64,000 nt of DNA, taken from positions 3,472,001-3,536,000 of the forward strand of contig NZ_BIFS01000001.1 of NCBI RefSeq assembly GCF_003967555.1, given 5' to 3'. Made by a program: the position numbers and the translations under genes. The notes under the pieces were generated by a model, which had not been told where the DNA came from, did not search any database, and saw only the letters and a program-made list of their open reading frames with translations. Within the stretch, counting starts at the first letter, position 1. Every line of letters starts with the position of its first letter. Positions 1 to 10,381 of the stretch are shown here, in pieces. This DNA is from Dictyobacter kobayashii (GTDB taxonomy: Bacteria; Chloroflexota; Ktedonobacteria; Ktedonobacterales; Ktedonobacteraceae).

Positions 1-2
1 TG

Positions 3-1091
3 GTAATAGTTTTTCGCTGTTTTGCCCTGTTGTGCCATTTAATTAATATTGCCTTGATCATCGCTACCCTGCGGACCATGAAACGCTCTCCGCGCCTGGT
101 GCTGCTCGGAGCATTCCTCTATGCCTGGAATCCATTAGTGCTAATGGAGACTGTATTTAACGCGCATAATGACATCTTTATGGTTACGTTTCTCTTATTG
201 GGCTTCTATTTTTGTGCCCGCGCTCAGCAGAAGGGAACCTTTTTACAATGGCGTGGCTACCTGCCACCGATTGTAGCTTTTACTGCTGCTGTGCTGGTCA
301 AATTTAGCGCCGCGCCAGTGTTGCCTGTTTTTGTACTGGCTGTTGGCATCGCGACCATACAAGCTGATAGTAAAAATGGTAAGCTAGTCTGGCAGCGAGC
401 CATGAGGTCAGCTGTTATTGCGACGGCTGTCTTTGTAGTGCTTACACTGGCCTGTTACGGTCCTTTCTGGATTGGCCATAGTTTCCAGGATATCGTGCGT
501 GGTTTTACTACCTTGCCATCGGCCTCTGATTCAACCAATTCAATCCTGTCCGTCTTCAAGAATTATAATAATGGCCATGCCTTACCTGCGGCCTTAAACA
601 TATTCAAGAGCCGCCCACTGTGGAATATCATCAATATTCTGGCTATGGTGCTTCCGATTGTCATTGGCTGTGTTTATCTATGGCGCGCGCCCAACACACG
701 GACAATTGCGATCGTTACCCTGGCCTCGTTTGGGGGCTTTTTGCTCTCAACGCCCTGGTTTTTCTCCTGGTATCTGGTTTGGATGGTGGCCCTGGTTCCA
801 TTTTGCTTCTCAGCAACGCGGATGGGCCGTTTCAGTCGCGCCTTGCTAGCGTTTAGCCTGGCTTTTTCAGCGACGGCCTTCATCTCTTACTACACAACAA
901 TGGTTGGTTGGATGTTACTGCTTTTAAAGCCACCGGCACTGACCTGGAACATCTGGTTAAATCTCAGTATGCTGGGCATACCCACTGCAGTCTTTATTAT
1001 TGTCTGGTGTTTCTGGCCGCCAGCTAAAAATGCGGCTCAGACACAGATTGCTTCATCACAGTCAGTAGCTGCGGGCACAGTGTCTGAGTAG
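3..1091 (+). CDS. GT-C type membrane glycosyltransferase, 5'-truncated by window edge
   Basis: A multi-pass membrane protein whose reading frame is open from the first full codon of the window, so the real N terminus lies outside; a TTG at base 30 is an accidental start. Most of the 362 visible residues form hydrophobic segments separated by short loops. The loop around visible residues 42-60 (WNPLVLMETVFNAHND) resembles the conserved N-P-x-x-L-x-E...N-x-H-N-D pattern of GT-C glycosyltransferases of the GT87/MptB kind, which move a sugar from a lipid carrier on the outer face of the membrane. The acceptor cannot be told. The C-terminal tail is short and polar. The gene converges on gyrA, with a shared hairpin between them. 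Family assignment rests on this loop and the topology only. Confidence 0.6.
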   Translation, partial: VIVFRCFALLCHLINIALIIATLRTMKRSPRLVLLGAFLYAWNPLVLMETVFNAHNDIFMVTFLLLGFYFCARAQQKGTFLQWRGYLPPIVAFTAAVLVKFSAAPVLPVFVLAVGIATIQADSKNGKLVWQRAMRSAVIATAVFVVLTLACYGPFWIGHSFQDIVRGFTTLPSASDSTNSILSVFKNYNNGHALPAALNIFKSRPLWNIINILAMVLPIVIGCVYLWRAPNTRTIAIVTLASFGGFLLSTPWFFSWYLVWMVALVPFCFSATRMGRFSRALLAFSLAFSATAFISYYTTMVGWMLLLLKPPALTWNIWLNLSMLGIPTAVFIIVWCFWPPAKNAAQTQIASSQSVAAGTVSE

Positions 1092-1103
1092 TAGTGCATG
1101 CGT

Positions 1104-1149
1104 GCATAAAAATTCCCCACTAGCATTTGCTAGTGGGGAATTTTTATGC
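1104..1149. terminator. Bidirectional terminator between glycosyltransferase and gyrA
   Basis: Perfect 22-base inverted repeat (1104-1125 with 1128-1149) around a two-base centre. A-rich and T-rich ends give a U-tract to transcripts arriving from either side. It lies between two convergent genes. Confidence 0.85.
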
Positions 1150-1164
1150 GCAGGTGGATAATAC

Positions 1165-3764
1165 TTATTCTTGATCGTCCTGTACTGAGTCCTCATCGGT
1201 GGAGGTTGACTCTTCGTCTTGATCCTCCAGTTCAGAACCATCTACAGAAGCCATCACCGCTACCTGCTCCTCACCCTCGTTGAGGAGTACGGCTTCACCT
1301 TCTCCATCAACAATGAGCTCATCTTCCTGATCGGAGGATTTTTTGCCATTGGTAGTGGCTACCGCGACAATGGAGTCGTTCTTGCCAACCTGCATTAGGA
1401 TAACGCCCTGGGTAGCACGTCCACTGACTTTAATTGCGTTGACATCGGTACGAATGACAACGCCGCTGGCGGAGATGATCATGAGATCGCTATCTTGATC
1501 TGTCACTACACGGGCAGTGGCCACGGGTCCGGTTTTATCAGAGACCCTTGAGGTGATGACGCCGCTACCGCCGCGATTGTGGCGTGGATATTCCTCTAGC
1601 GGTGTGCGCTTGCCATAGCCATACTCGGTAACAATCAGCAGCTCACTATCCTCTTTCACCAGATTTAACGAGACTACGGTATCACCCTGATCCAAACGGA
1701 TACCTCTGACGCCGCCGCTGGTACGCGAAGCCAGGCGCAGGTCATCGACGCAGAAGCGAATCGCCTGACCTTTGGCTGTAATGATCAACACATCGTCTCC
1801 AACGCGCGCCATTTTTGCCCCAATCAGTTCATCGTCATCTTCCAGGTTCATAGCGATCAAGCCCTGGCGACGTACGACTTCAAACTCGCTCATAGAAGTC
1901 TTTTTGACTTCACCCTTTTTGGTCGCCACGATCAGTACATCCCGGCTGACGTCCTTCGGTACCGAGACGATGGCGGTGACGCGTTCACGCTGCTCGATGG
2001 CGATCATATTGATCAGGTGTTCACCCTTGGCGGTACGGCTGACATCGGGCAACTCGTACACCTTTAATTGGAAGACACGGCCCCGATCGGTAAAGAAGAG
2101 CAAGCTGTCATGGGTATGGGTGACCAATAAATGGCGCACCGTATCGTCTTCACGGGTCGCCATACCGGTTACGCCGCGACCACCACGACGCTGTGCACGA
2201 TATGTGTTGGAGGGCAAGCGCTTAATATAACCTTTGTCGGTTAGAGTGACAACCACTTCCTCATTGGGGATCAGATCCTCGTATTTAAAGTCTCCGACCT
2301 CGGCTGCCTCAATCTCTGTGCGGCGTGGATCGCCATACTTGTCTTTCAGATCTTTTAGATCGTTTTTGATCAGTTTGCGAATCTCATTGATGTCGCTCAA
2401 CAGCATATGGTAGTACTCAATGTGCTGTAAGACATCTTTGAGCTCGTCCTCGATCTTCTGACGTTCCATGGAAGCCAGGCGGGCCAGACGCATATCCAGA
2501 ATAGCCCTGCCCTGTTCTTCTGACAGGCCAAACTGTTCACGCAGTTGGACCAGGCCATCCTCATAAGCAGACTTTGACGAGCGAATGATGCTGATCACGG
2601 CATCCAGATTATCCAGGGCGATCTTTAAGCCCTCAAGGATATGTTTGCGTGCCTCGGCCTTGGCCAGCTCAAAGCGGGTGCGGCGCGTCAGCACAATTTC
2701 GCGATGTTTGATATAGTGGTACAGGAACTTCTTAAGCGTCAGTGTCTGTGGCTGTTGATCCACCAGTGCCAGCATATTGGTATTGAAAGCCGTCTGCATG
2801 GCGGTATATTTGAACAGCGCATTGAGCACGCTATCCATGTTGGCGTCGCGTTTTAGATCGATGACCATGCGCATGCCCTGGCGATCTGATTCATCGCGTA
2901 CTTCGGCGATGCCATCAATCTTCTTGTCGCGGGCCAGCTCGGCGATCTTCTTTACCAGATCAGATTTGATAACCTGGTAAGGCAGCTCTGTCACAATAAT
3001 ACTGACACGACCACGCTCGGTCTCTTCGGCGTGTGTACGGGCGCGAATCACCACGCGACCACGGCCATTGGCATAGGTATTGCGGATACCTTCGCGACCC
3101 TGGATAATGCCGCCGGTGGGGAAGTCCGGGCCGCGAATAATGCGTGCCAGTTCTTCGGTGGTAGCCTCAGGATTATCGATCAGGTACGTGATGCCATCGC
3201 AGACCTCGGTTAGATTGTGCGGTGGAATATTGGTTGCCATACCAACGGCAATACCCGTTGAGCCATTGAGGAGCAGATTGGGCAGACGAGCTGGCATAAC
3301 AACTGGTTCGGTGGTCTGATTATCGTAGTTGGGAGCAAAATCAACGGTATCTTTTTCAATATCGCTCAGTAACTCATCCGCGATGGCGGCCATTTTGGCC
3401 TCGGTATAACGCATAGCGGCGGCTGGATCATCATCTTGTGAGCCAAAGTTGCCCTGACCAAGAACAAGAGGATAGCGCATCGCCCACGGTTGAGCCATAC
3501 GTACAAGAGAAGCATACACGGCCGCATCGCCATGGGGTGGTAACTCTTCAACACCTCGCCAACGGTACCTGCACACTTACGGAATTGCCTTGTTGATTGC
3601 AGACCCATCTGGTCCATAGCATAGAGCACACGACGATGAACAGGTTTCAGGCCGTCTCGAACGTCTGGGAGCGCGCGGCTCACAATGACACTCATTGAGT
3701 AGTCGAGATAGGCTCCTGTCATTTCTGTAACGATATTGACTGGCTTTACATTGCCGGGTTCCAT
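1165..3764 (-). CDS. gyrA: DNA gyrase subunit A (one frameshift at 3534-3537)
   Basis: Type IIA topoisomerase A subunit; cuts and rejoins DNA and, with GyrB, introduces negative supercoils. The N-terminal 76 or so residues ([20 protein letters not shown]) are in one frame and the rest in the next. The break is at the motif [10 protein letters not shown], where the coding strand has four C instead of the five needed. Restoring one C gives a normal protein of about 866 residues. The catalytic tyrosine is in AMRYTEAKM, and the C-terminal wrapping domain carries a GyrA box (QRRGGRG), which marks gyrase rather than topoisomerase IV. The tail is very acidic. Since the gene is essential and the rest is intact, the shift is probably a sequence error. 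The ATG at 3764 starts [10 protein letters not shown]. It is divergent from the CvpA-like gene. Confidence 0.95.
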
Positions 3765-4140
3765 AAAAACATCCTCACCAAAAAGTAAGACATAGCCTGA
3801 AGGCGATATCGGGTTGAAGCATTGATATAAGCTGCTTGGAGGGGTCTTAGAAAGTTTGATCCTACCTGCTTTATTATATCACATTGGGCTCATTTTTACG
3901 AATTTTTTTGGTTTTTAGCAGCTTTCTCTTAGCTGGTAGGTAGATTTTTTAGGCGGGGTATTACTATGAATAGTGTGGTGTGTAAACATATGATTTTGCC
4001 TTGAAAGACTCTATGTTTTGCAAATAACCTGTGGTATGATTAAATGCAGGAACGGAATTTACGGGGAATTTTATGTGCTGTTGCTTTCTCCGGTTGTGTA
4101 GCGCCTGCGATACTGGTGACCCTTGGGAGATTCTGAGTAT
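3765..4140. promoter_or_regulatory. Divergent intergenic region upstream of gyrA and the CvpA-like gene
   Basis: AT-rich gap without a credible gene. On the plus strand TGG-TATGAT (4032-4040) has the form of an extended -10 element about 100 bases before the CvpA-like start. On the minus strand TATAAT is read from 3878 to 3873, upstream of gyrA, but with a poor -35. Both are consensus matches only. Confidence 0.35.
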
Positions 4141-4695
4141 ATGTTATTACCTTTCACAGAACAACAGTGCTTTTTTGTCGCTATCCTGATCTTTATTGTC
4201 GTTGGTTTCCAACGCGGTTGGCGGCGTGAGCTTGTTTCGTTAGTTTTTATTTTGTTGGCAGCATTCCTTGTCCATCAAGATACCAGCAATGCCGTTGGAT
4301 CTTTCATTGGTCGTTTGCCTGCCGTGGTTGGCTATGCGGCTGGTGCCAGTCAACCACAACCTACATCCGTAACTAATTTCCTGGGTGGACCTTTCTGGTC
4401 CTTGATAATTTTTGCGGCGATGGTGGCGCTGGGCTATTACATAGGAAATAAGGCTTTCCCTCGACCATACAGCCCCCAGGAACGTTTTATAGGTATTGTG
4501 CCCGCGGTCATCTCCGGGGCCTTTGTGCTGGGATATCTAAGTAATTACTTTAAAACGATTGGTGGCCGTTCAACGGTGTCTGTTGATATCCAATCGCCTG
4601 ACCCTTTGAATTATGTCGCGATTATTTTCTTTATCGCGATTATCGCTATTGTCGTGGCGGTTATCGCTTCGCGCAGAAAAGCTGCCAGAAAATAG
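4141..4695 (+). CDS. CvpA-like four-helix membrane protein
   Basis: Protein of 184 residues with about four transmembrane helices. The first helix is followed by a short basic stretch (VGFQRGWRRELVSLV), the pattern seen after helix one in CvpA/colicin V production family proteins; the exact role of that family is not settled. The ATG at 4141 is preferred over an upstream in-frame TTG at 4123 because GGGAGA lies about ten bases before it. A loop of about 25 residues rich in Pro, Ser and Thr separates helices two and three, and the C terminus is basic (ASRRKAARK). The next gene starts 43 bases downstream on the same strand, so the two membrane proteins may be co-transcribed. Family call is moderate; function unknown. 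Confidence 0.55.
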   Translation: MLLPFTEQQCFFVAILIFIVVGFQRGWRRELVSLVFILLAAFLVHQDTSNAVGSFIGRLPAVVGYAAGASQPQPTSVTNFLGGPFWSLIIFAAMVALGYYIGNKAFPRPYSPQERFIGIVPAVISGAFVLGYLSNYFKTIGGRSTVSVDIQSPDPLNYVAIIFFIAIIAIVVAVIASRRKAARK

Positions 4696-4738
4696 AGGAA
4701 TAGTGTGCCTACACTGTGTTGACCGTTGAGGTAACTGA

Positions 4739-6345
4739 ATGGCTGAGAAACCCAATAAAACAACCACGCAACTCCGGGAAATCCCTGGCGTTCAGTGCGT
4801 CGCCGCTTTAGCGTATCGCAGTTGAGACGTGGAGCCGACCGATCCTGGCAATTCCCTGGTCAGCAACCAGGTGAGAATGTGTTGATGGTAGTGCGCAGGC
4901 ACTGGTGGTTTTTAGTTGTGCCCGCGTGGCCAGTATTGCTTTCTGTTGCTTCCATCATTGCAGTTTCCTTTGCGGCTGTCGCATATCCTGTCCTGACCTC
5001 TCTCTGGATCATTATGGAGGTCGTAGCTGTTCTGGCCGCCCTTGCCACCGGTGCCTGGTTTGTCTACAAACGCCTGATCGCCTGGTGGTATGAAACCTAT
5101 ATCATTACCGATCGGCGCATTATCAATACACGCGGCTTATTAGAGCCCACGCGGCAACAGACCCCGATTGAAAAAGTTGAACAGGTAGGAATTGGTATCG
5201 ACACGGTGCCAGGTCATTTGCTTAACTTTGGTACAGTCCATGTCTATCTGGCTGGTGGTGATCTGTATCTTCGTGAGGTGCCTCGACCCAAAACCGTACG
5301 TGATGCCATCCAGGGTATATCGACCGAAATTAAAGCGAAAAAGCCAAAGCCCGCAGCTCCCCCGCTTCCAAAAGATCCCCAGCTGGCGGCGGTCCTCAAA
5401 TCGCTTGCCAAAGGAAAAGACATTCCCCGCTTGCCAAATGCTGACGAGGATCTTCCCCCGATTCGAGGAGAGAATGGACGCTTCCTGGGACCACGCCGTA
5501 CTTTTGGTGGCATTTTGCGCTTGCCCTGTGATGTGCGCTATGTCTCAGGCGAATATACCGTCATGTATATTCAGCGTTCCCAGTATCTACTCTGGCGCAA
5601 CATTGCCGTGCCAGCTCTGCTGCTGCTGCTATTGGCCCCCATTACCCTGTTTGCGCCCGGTACTGGCCTGATACCCTACACCATCTGGCAATATTGGTGG
5701 GCTTTTATGGGACTGGTCCTCTTAGGGCTGCTGATCACTATCTTTCTAATTTATACCAACTTCGTTGATGACGTTTATATCCTCACCAACCGACGCATTA
5801 TCGATATCGAGCGCCATTACGGCCTGTTCTTTGAAACTAGCCTGGAAGTAGAATATAAGAGTATTCGAGATATTCGAGTTCAGGTGCCTGGTGTGCTTGC
5901 CCGCTTCTTTGATGTGGGACATGTCTATATAGAAACACCCGGAAGTAATCCAGATGTGATTCTCTCCTACGTTGATCATCCCTTTACATTGCAAGATGAG
6001 GTGCTGGGTATCAAGTCGCATAAAGACAAAGCAGACGCAGCGCGACGTGAGAATGAGGAGAAGAAAAGTTTATACACCTGGTTTGGCACCGTGGTCTCCA
6101 AATTGGAGGAGACCGATCGGCGCGTTGGGGCGCCCAATTTAAAGAATCTGGACCTCTTTGATGCCATGGGCTGTGCGAAAGAATATGGCCTGAATATCGT
6201 TGTGCGTGGTGAAGCGGTGGATAGCCCTGACATTCCACCGGGCCTGGTAATTCAGCAGAACCCTCCTCCTGGTACCGTTATGGAGAAAGGGAGCCAGGTC
6301 GAGATCGTCTTGAGTAAGCGACCTACGCTGGTTGATTCAATGTAG
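4739..6345 (+). CDS. Membrane protein with two bacterial PH domains and a C-terminal PASTA domain (probable N-terminal frameshift)
   Basis: Two repeats of a membrane-hairpin plus bPH2 (YdbS/YdbT-like) unit. Each PH domain starts with a TDRR/TNRR-type motif ([13 protein letters not shown] and [16 protein letters not shown]). A linker of charged residues follows, then about 65 C-terminal residues with the PASTA pattern ([18 protein letters not shown]). PASTA domains normally bind peptidoglycan fragments outside the cell, usually on kinases, so the pairing is unusual. The ATG at 4739 has a good ribosome site (GAGGT) but its frame closes at 4823, while the main frame has only a GTG at 4795 without a ribosome site. 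Adding one G near 4787 joins them into [13 protein letters not shown], giving about 535 residues. The join position is inferred. Confidence 0.7.
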
Positions 6346-6356
6346 ATTGGGAAGAT

Positions 6357-6409
6357 AAACAGACAGAACAACGCCGCTTGTACATAAAGCGGCGTTGTTC
6401 TGTCTGTTT
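6357..6409. terminator. Bidirectional terminator
   Basis: Perfect 23-base inverted repeat (6357-6379 with 6387-6409), seven-base loop, between the convergent PH/PASTA and RNA methyltransferase genes. Confidence 0.85.
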
Positions 6410-6435
6410 GCTTGCTCTTTAGATGCTGAAATGGT

Positions 6436-7799
6436 CTATTGCCATTTACCTACGCGCACCAGTAGCGCGACACTCTCAATGTGATAGGTTTGGGGAAACA
6501 TATCTACTGGCTGGGCTGAGACCAGGCGGTAGCGTCCACCGGAGCACAGGGTGGCTATATCACGAGCCAGCGTGCTGGGATCACACGAGACGTAGCAGAT
6601 AGCACGAGGAGCCATGGTTTGCAGGGCCTGTAGAGCCTTTGGATGACAGCCAGCGCGTGGCGGATCAACCAGGGCAATATCTATACGCTCGCGCCGATAA
6701 TGTAACTGGTTGAGTATACGTTCCAGTGTGCCTTCAAGCGCTGTAATATTATTCTGATTATTCAAAGCGCAACCAGCCCGGGCATCCATCACGGCACTGG
6801 GTTGGGATTCAACCGCGATGACGCGGGCGCACTGTGAGGCCAGGAAGGTGGAGAAGAGTCCAACACCGCTATAGCCGTCCAGCACTATCTCGTGACGTTG
6901 TGGTTCAAGCGCCGCCATCGCCCGTTCAACCAGGACCGATGTCTGGATCGGATTTACCTGGAAGAATGAATCAGCAGAAATGCGGAAACGTCGTCCCAGT
7001 ACAACATCCGTTAAGAATTCTTGCCCCACAAAGACGCGTCCATAGCGCCCACCGACGCGCTCAATAATGACGCCCACGATACCTGGTGCAATTGTCATTA
7101 ACTCTTGAGCTAGCTGATGGGGATTTTCCATCATCGAGCCTGGACGCGCATTCAGAATCAGCAAGGTCGGAACCGCTTTGACCGCATTGGGTGCAATGCC
7201 TGTGGCGGCATTACTGACAGCCCCAATGGCGCCGCGGATCGTTACGCTTTGTAGCATCTGACCGAGAGTGTCACCAAAATAATCGATCAGTTTTCTGCGT
7301 ACCAGTTGATAGACCTGGTCCAATGCAGGGTGCAAGAGGCCACATTCCTCTAAATCCTGTACATCATGACTCTCGGTCAGTTTAAAACCAATTTCGCCCG
7401 CAGTACCCACCGTAAATACAGCATAATTGCGATAATGCCAGGGGGGATGGTAGCAGGCATGCCAATTGTTGGATGAACGAGTGCGTCTGGCTGCTTGCCA
7501 ATGCGAACCAGTAGCTGCCGCACAATATGAGCCTTCCAGGTCAATTGAGCAGGATACGCGATATGTTGCCATTGGCATCCGCTATCAGTAAGCTGTGGGT
7601 AAGCTGGCTCGACCCGCTCAGGAGCAGGGCGAAGGATCTCCAGGAGCTCTGCGCGTGCATGACCGCGCCTCTCCTCGACAATCTCAACACGCACCCGCTC
7701 CCCTGGAATACCACCAGGGACAAATAGTACGCGTCCCTCATAGCGGCCTACGGCATCTCCTCCGTAGGCAAGGTCTGTAAGTTCAACATCAATGCTCAT
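6436..7799 (-). CDS. rlmD: 23S rRNA (uracil-5-)-methyltransferase, RlmD/TrmA family (one frameshift at 7441-7446)
   Basis: SAM-dependent methyltransferase that makes 5-methyluridine in 23S rRNA or tRNA. The N-terminal part is a TRAM RNA-binding domain (DLAYGGDAVGRYEGRVLFVPG). The catalytic part has the SAM motif LDGYSGVGLFSTFLA, the ALVDPPRAGCHPKAL motif and the catalytic-cysteine motif ICYVSCDPSTLARD. The frame changes in a run of six G (seven needed): restoring it yields IPPWHYRNYAVF, the usual family sequence, and a 454-residue protein. The ATG at 7799 is chosen because GAGGTG precedes it; an upstream in-frame codon at 7877 has no such site. An N-terminal iron-sulphur cluster as in E. coli RlmD is not seen. 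Whether it acts on 23S rRNA U1939, U747 or tRNA cannot be told. Confidence 0.88.
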
Positions 7800-7996
7800 G
7801 TTCACCTCGGCGGCACCTGACGACAGAGATTGTCGTTGATGTCCGTCCCATCTTTCCAGCGTTTTTGTATCTTTCAATTCTTACTACTACATAGCCCCAA
7901 CAATGGAGTCCCGCATGTTGAAGGATACTGATATATAGCCGGGCATCATGCCCATAATAAGTAGGAGCATCCTCTCATGTTCGCCTTCGCCTGATT

Positions 7997-8995
7997 TTAC
8001 CAGGAAAGCGGTTGTTTTGGATGGCCATAGAGTCGCGTACCAAAGCGACTTAAAAAGACCGCCCCAACCCCCAGAATCCCGACTCCAATATTGACGAACC
8101 AGCCAATGTAAGGCAGCGACCCAAACAAAGCCAGTACCGCCATGCCAACCCCAATTTGCACCAGTCGTGTATCATAATGAGGAAGAATACGTTGCACGAT
8201 CCAGTCTCCGATAATCCAACCAATTGCGACAGTTCCTAGTGCCCAGGCAGCGAAGAGTCCGACTGCGACCAGAATCGCCAGCGGGATAGGAATAATAAGT
8301 GCAAGCAAGACAGTAAAAATAGTCGGTGCAAGCAGAACGCTTAGCAGCCCCAGGGCGAGGCTTCGTCGCGATTTATTTTTTATCGTCGTTCGAACCATCA
8401 TGACATGTTCTGGCAATAAGGTGGTAAGTAACATCCCCAACAATACCCATGTCACAATATACCAGAAACGAAACTGAATCCCTGCATCACTTCCCAGCAT
8501 GTCAACCACGCCAGTGGGGCAGCCAAAGTAGCTCCCATGGAGAAGCAAGTCGGCTTCTTTGGATCGTTGACCTCCACAAACATGAATGTCTCCATCAACG
8601 TGTGCGCCAGGGGAAGAATTGAGGTTGCCGCCGTAGAGGGTCACGTTCCCGTCGACCCCACCATCGATAACCACATTTCCACCAATGACTAACACATCAC
8701 CTTTGACCTCACCATGAATGGCGACGTTACCCCAGAATGAAGTCAAATCTCCACACACCACCTCACCTTTGCCCACCACCACGGCACTTCTGAAACTGGG
8801 CTTACGCTGTTCACCAATGCACTCGGTTTGCGATTGAGCGGCCTGCGCTTGCAGGTTAGTGCCCGTCTCGTATGCCGAAGCTGTCGGAACGCCAGTTATA
8901 AATGCCTCTACTCCACCGCTTATCAAGAATGCTGCTAGGAGTACGAGACCCGGCAGCGAGAACATGAATCGTTGTCTTCGAGGGACCTTTTGCAT
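7997..8995 (-). CDS. Bactofilin-like polymer-forming membrane protein
   Basis: Protein of 332 residues. It begins with a signal peptide or anchor (FMFSLPGLVLLAAFLISGG). Residues about 70-165 form short hydrophobic/glycine repeats (GEVKGDVLVIGGNVVIDGG and following), the beta-helix pattern of bactofilin or polymer-forming proteins. The C-terminal half has four to five transmembrane helices. The ATG at 8995 is preferred because GGGAG lies seven bases upstream. Earlier in-frame starts at 9079 would overlap the anti-sigma gene. It is third in a module of ECF sigma factor, anti-sigma factor and this protein, which suggests an envelope function under control of that sigma factor. Two cysteines in the repeat part (VCGDL, HVCGGQ) may form a disulphide outside the cell. 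Confidence 0.65.
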   Translation of the reverse strand: MQKVPRRQRFMFSLPGLVLLAAFLISGGVEAFITGVPTASAYETGTNLQAQAAQSQTECIGEQRKPSFRSAVVVGKGEVVCGDLTSFWGNVAIHGEVKGDVLVIGGNVVIDGGVDGNVTLYGGNLNSSPGAHVDGDIHVCGGQRSKEADLLLHGSYFGCPTGVVDMLGSDAGIQFRFWYIVTWVLLGMLLTTLLPEHVMMVRTTIKNKSRRSLALGLLSVLLAPTIFTVLLALIIPIPLAILVAVGLFAAWALGTVAIGWIIGDWIVQRILPHYDTRLVQIGVGMAVLALFGSLPYIGWFVNIGVGILGVGAVFLSRFGTRLYGHPKQPLSW

Positions 8996-9042
8996 ACTAG
9001 AACTCCCTATCATGGTCACCGCTTGACCATGACCTTCGCTGT

Positions 9043-9630
9043 TTACGCTTCCTGTGGAGAGCGCATCAGGCGAAGCCACATCCCCATCATGACGACCACC
9101 GCGAACGCAAGCCCGGATAGCAGCAAGTTATCGCGAGTGACGAGGGTTAGCCCGGTTTGGATATATTCACCCAGCACAATGCCTTCGTCAATGACACCAT
9201 TGAAGAGGGAAAGAGTTTTGAGTGTAAGATCAGTTTGGATGATCGTCATGACCAGAAACAAGAGTGGAATGCTGCTCAATGTGAGGAGGCCTACTGCAGC
9301 GCTAACAGCACCGGCAGTGCGCAATTGCGCTATACGTGACTGCTGCTGTTGACGCAGATCCTCAAGCTGATTGGTAATCTGCTTCTGTTGCTGGACTGCT
9401 CGCATGATCTGGTCGGTTGAAATGCTGGCTGGACGTACCAATGGGGTTTCGGGTTTGTTAACACGAGTACTAAGTGAACCAAGCATGGAATCTATGCGTC
9501 GCTGTTCTTGCACAAAGGCACGGCAAGAGGCACATCGTGTGAGGTGCTCCTGGAGAGCTTTGGCGTGCGACGGTTCGATTTCGCCATCACGCTGAGCGCT
9601 CAGCCATTCTTTAGCGTCGCGGCAGCGCAT
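9043..9630 (-). CDS. Anti-sigma factor with N-terminal zinc finger and two membrane helices
   Basis: Protein of 195 residues. The N terminus has the H-x3-C-x2-C motif (HLTRCASCRAFV) plus an upstream Cys in MRCRDAKEW, the anti-sigma zinc-finger (ZAS) signature that holds an ECF sigma factor inactive. A coiled-coil-like glutamine-rich stretch (QQQKQITNQLEDLRQQQQSR) follows, then two transmembrane segments. The start at 9630 follows GAGGAGGG by eight bases and lies inside the end of the sigma gene, a 20-base overlap that points to coupled translation. An in-frame ATG six codons earlier is also possible. The stop is 47 bases before the bactofilin-like gene. Confidence 0.85.
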   Translation of the reverse strand: MRCRDAKEWLSAQRDGEIEPSHAKALQEHLTRCASCRAFVQEQRRIDSMLGSLSTRVNKPETPLVRPASISTDQIMRAVQQQKQITNQLEDLRQQQQSRIAQLRTAGAVSAAVGLLTLSSIPLLFLVMTIIQTDLTLKTLSLFNGVIDEGIVLGEYIQTGLTLVTRDNLLLSGLAFAVVVMMGMWLRLMRSPQEA

Positions 9631-10381
9631 CGATTGGTCCCTCCTCATTGGAAGTTTTTTGTTGCATATAGCGAGCCAACAATTCGCGAGCACGATGTAA
9701 ACGCGCTTTAACCAGGGCAGGCGTCAATTTTAAGGCGCTGGCGATCTCCTCATACGAGAAATCATACCAGTAGCGCAACACAATGACCGCCCGGTATTTA
9801 CCTGGCAGGCGTTGCAGATACGTTTGGATCTCGTCCTGCTGTTCACCCTGTAACGCTGATTGTTCAGGGCTGACACCTACATCGACAATCCACTCTAAAA
9901 ATGGCACATCTTCGAGTGGCAATGCCAGGAAACGTCGCCTTCGCAGCTGGTCGATAGCAAGATGCGACGCAATAGAAAGTAACCAGGTGCTGAATTTATG
10001 CACGGACTTGTATGTAGCGAGCTGTGTATAGGCACGCACAAACGTTTCCTGGGTCACATCTTCAGCTTCTGTAATATTTCCAAGCATACGATATGCGAGA
10101 TTTTGCACAGCATCTTTATAACGCTCAACAAGCGTTGCGAAGAGGTCTTGTTCGCCACCGAGTACTAATTCGACGAGCGCTGCGTCGCTCATCGACTCCA
10201 CAATGGCCCCCGTCTTCGTTCTGTTGCTGGTCGCACTAGTATTAGCAATACCCTGTACACCCGCTGCACCTGTTAATGTCCCGCTATTCTGGCTACGACG
10301 CGTCTTCCGAGCTGGTTGTTTTATCGTGCCAGCCCCGATCCCTCCCAGCATATTTGAAGCGTTTACAGTTGATTCTAGCAT
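9611..10381 (-). CDS. ECF RNA polymerase sigma factor
   Basis: Sigma-70 family group 4 factor of up to 256 residues. Region 2 is clear (LFATLVERYKDAVQNLAYRM, AEDVTQETFVRAY, FSTWLLSIASHLAIDQLRRRR), as is region 4 (KYRAVIVLRYWYDFSYEEIA, ALKLTPALVKARLHRAREL). The first 60 or so residues are rich in Ser, Thr, Gly and Asn and do not look like the family. A start at the internal ATG at 10192 (MSDAALVELVLGG) would give the usual length, but its GGAG is only three bases away, so the longer form is listed. The anti-sigma factor and a bactofilin-like protein follow on the same strand. Confidence 0.88.
   Translation of the reverse strand: MLESTVNASNMLGGIGAGTIKQPARKTRRSQNSGTLTGAAGVQGIANTSATSNRTKTGAIVESMSDAALVELVLGGEQDLFATLVERYKDAVQNLAYRMLGNITEAEDVTQETFVRAYTQLATYKSVHKFSTWLLSIASHLAIDQLRRRRFLALPLEDVPFLEWIVDVGVSPEQSALQGEQQDEIQTYLQRLPGKYRAVIVLRYWYDFSYEEIASALKLTPALVKARLHRARELLARYMQQKTSNEEGPIDALPRR

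Noticed and set aside
9508..9711. Plus-strand open frames opposite the sigma and anti-sigma genes
   Set aside because: Antisense shadows of well-supported genes.
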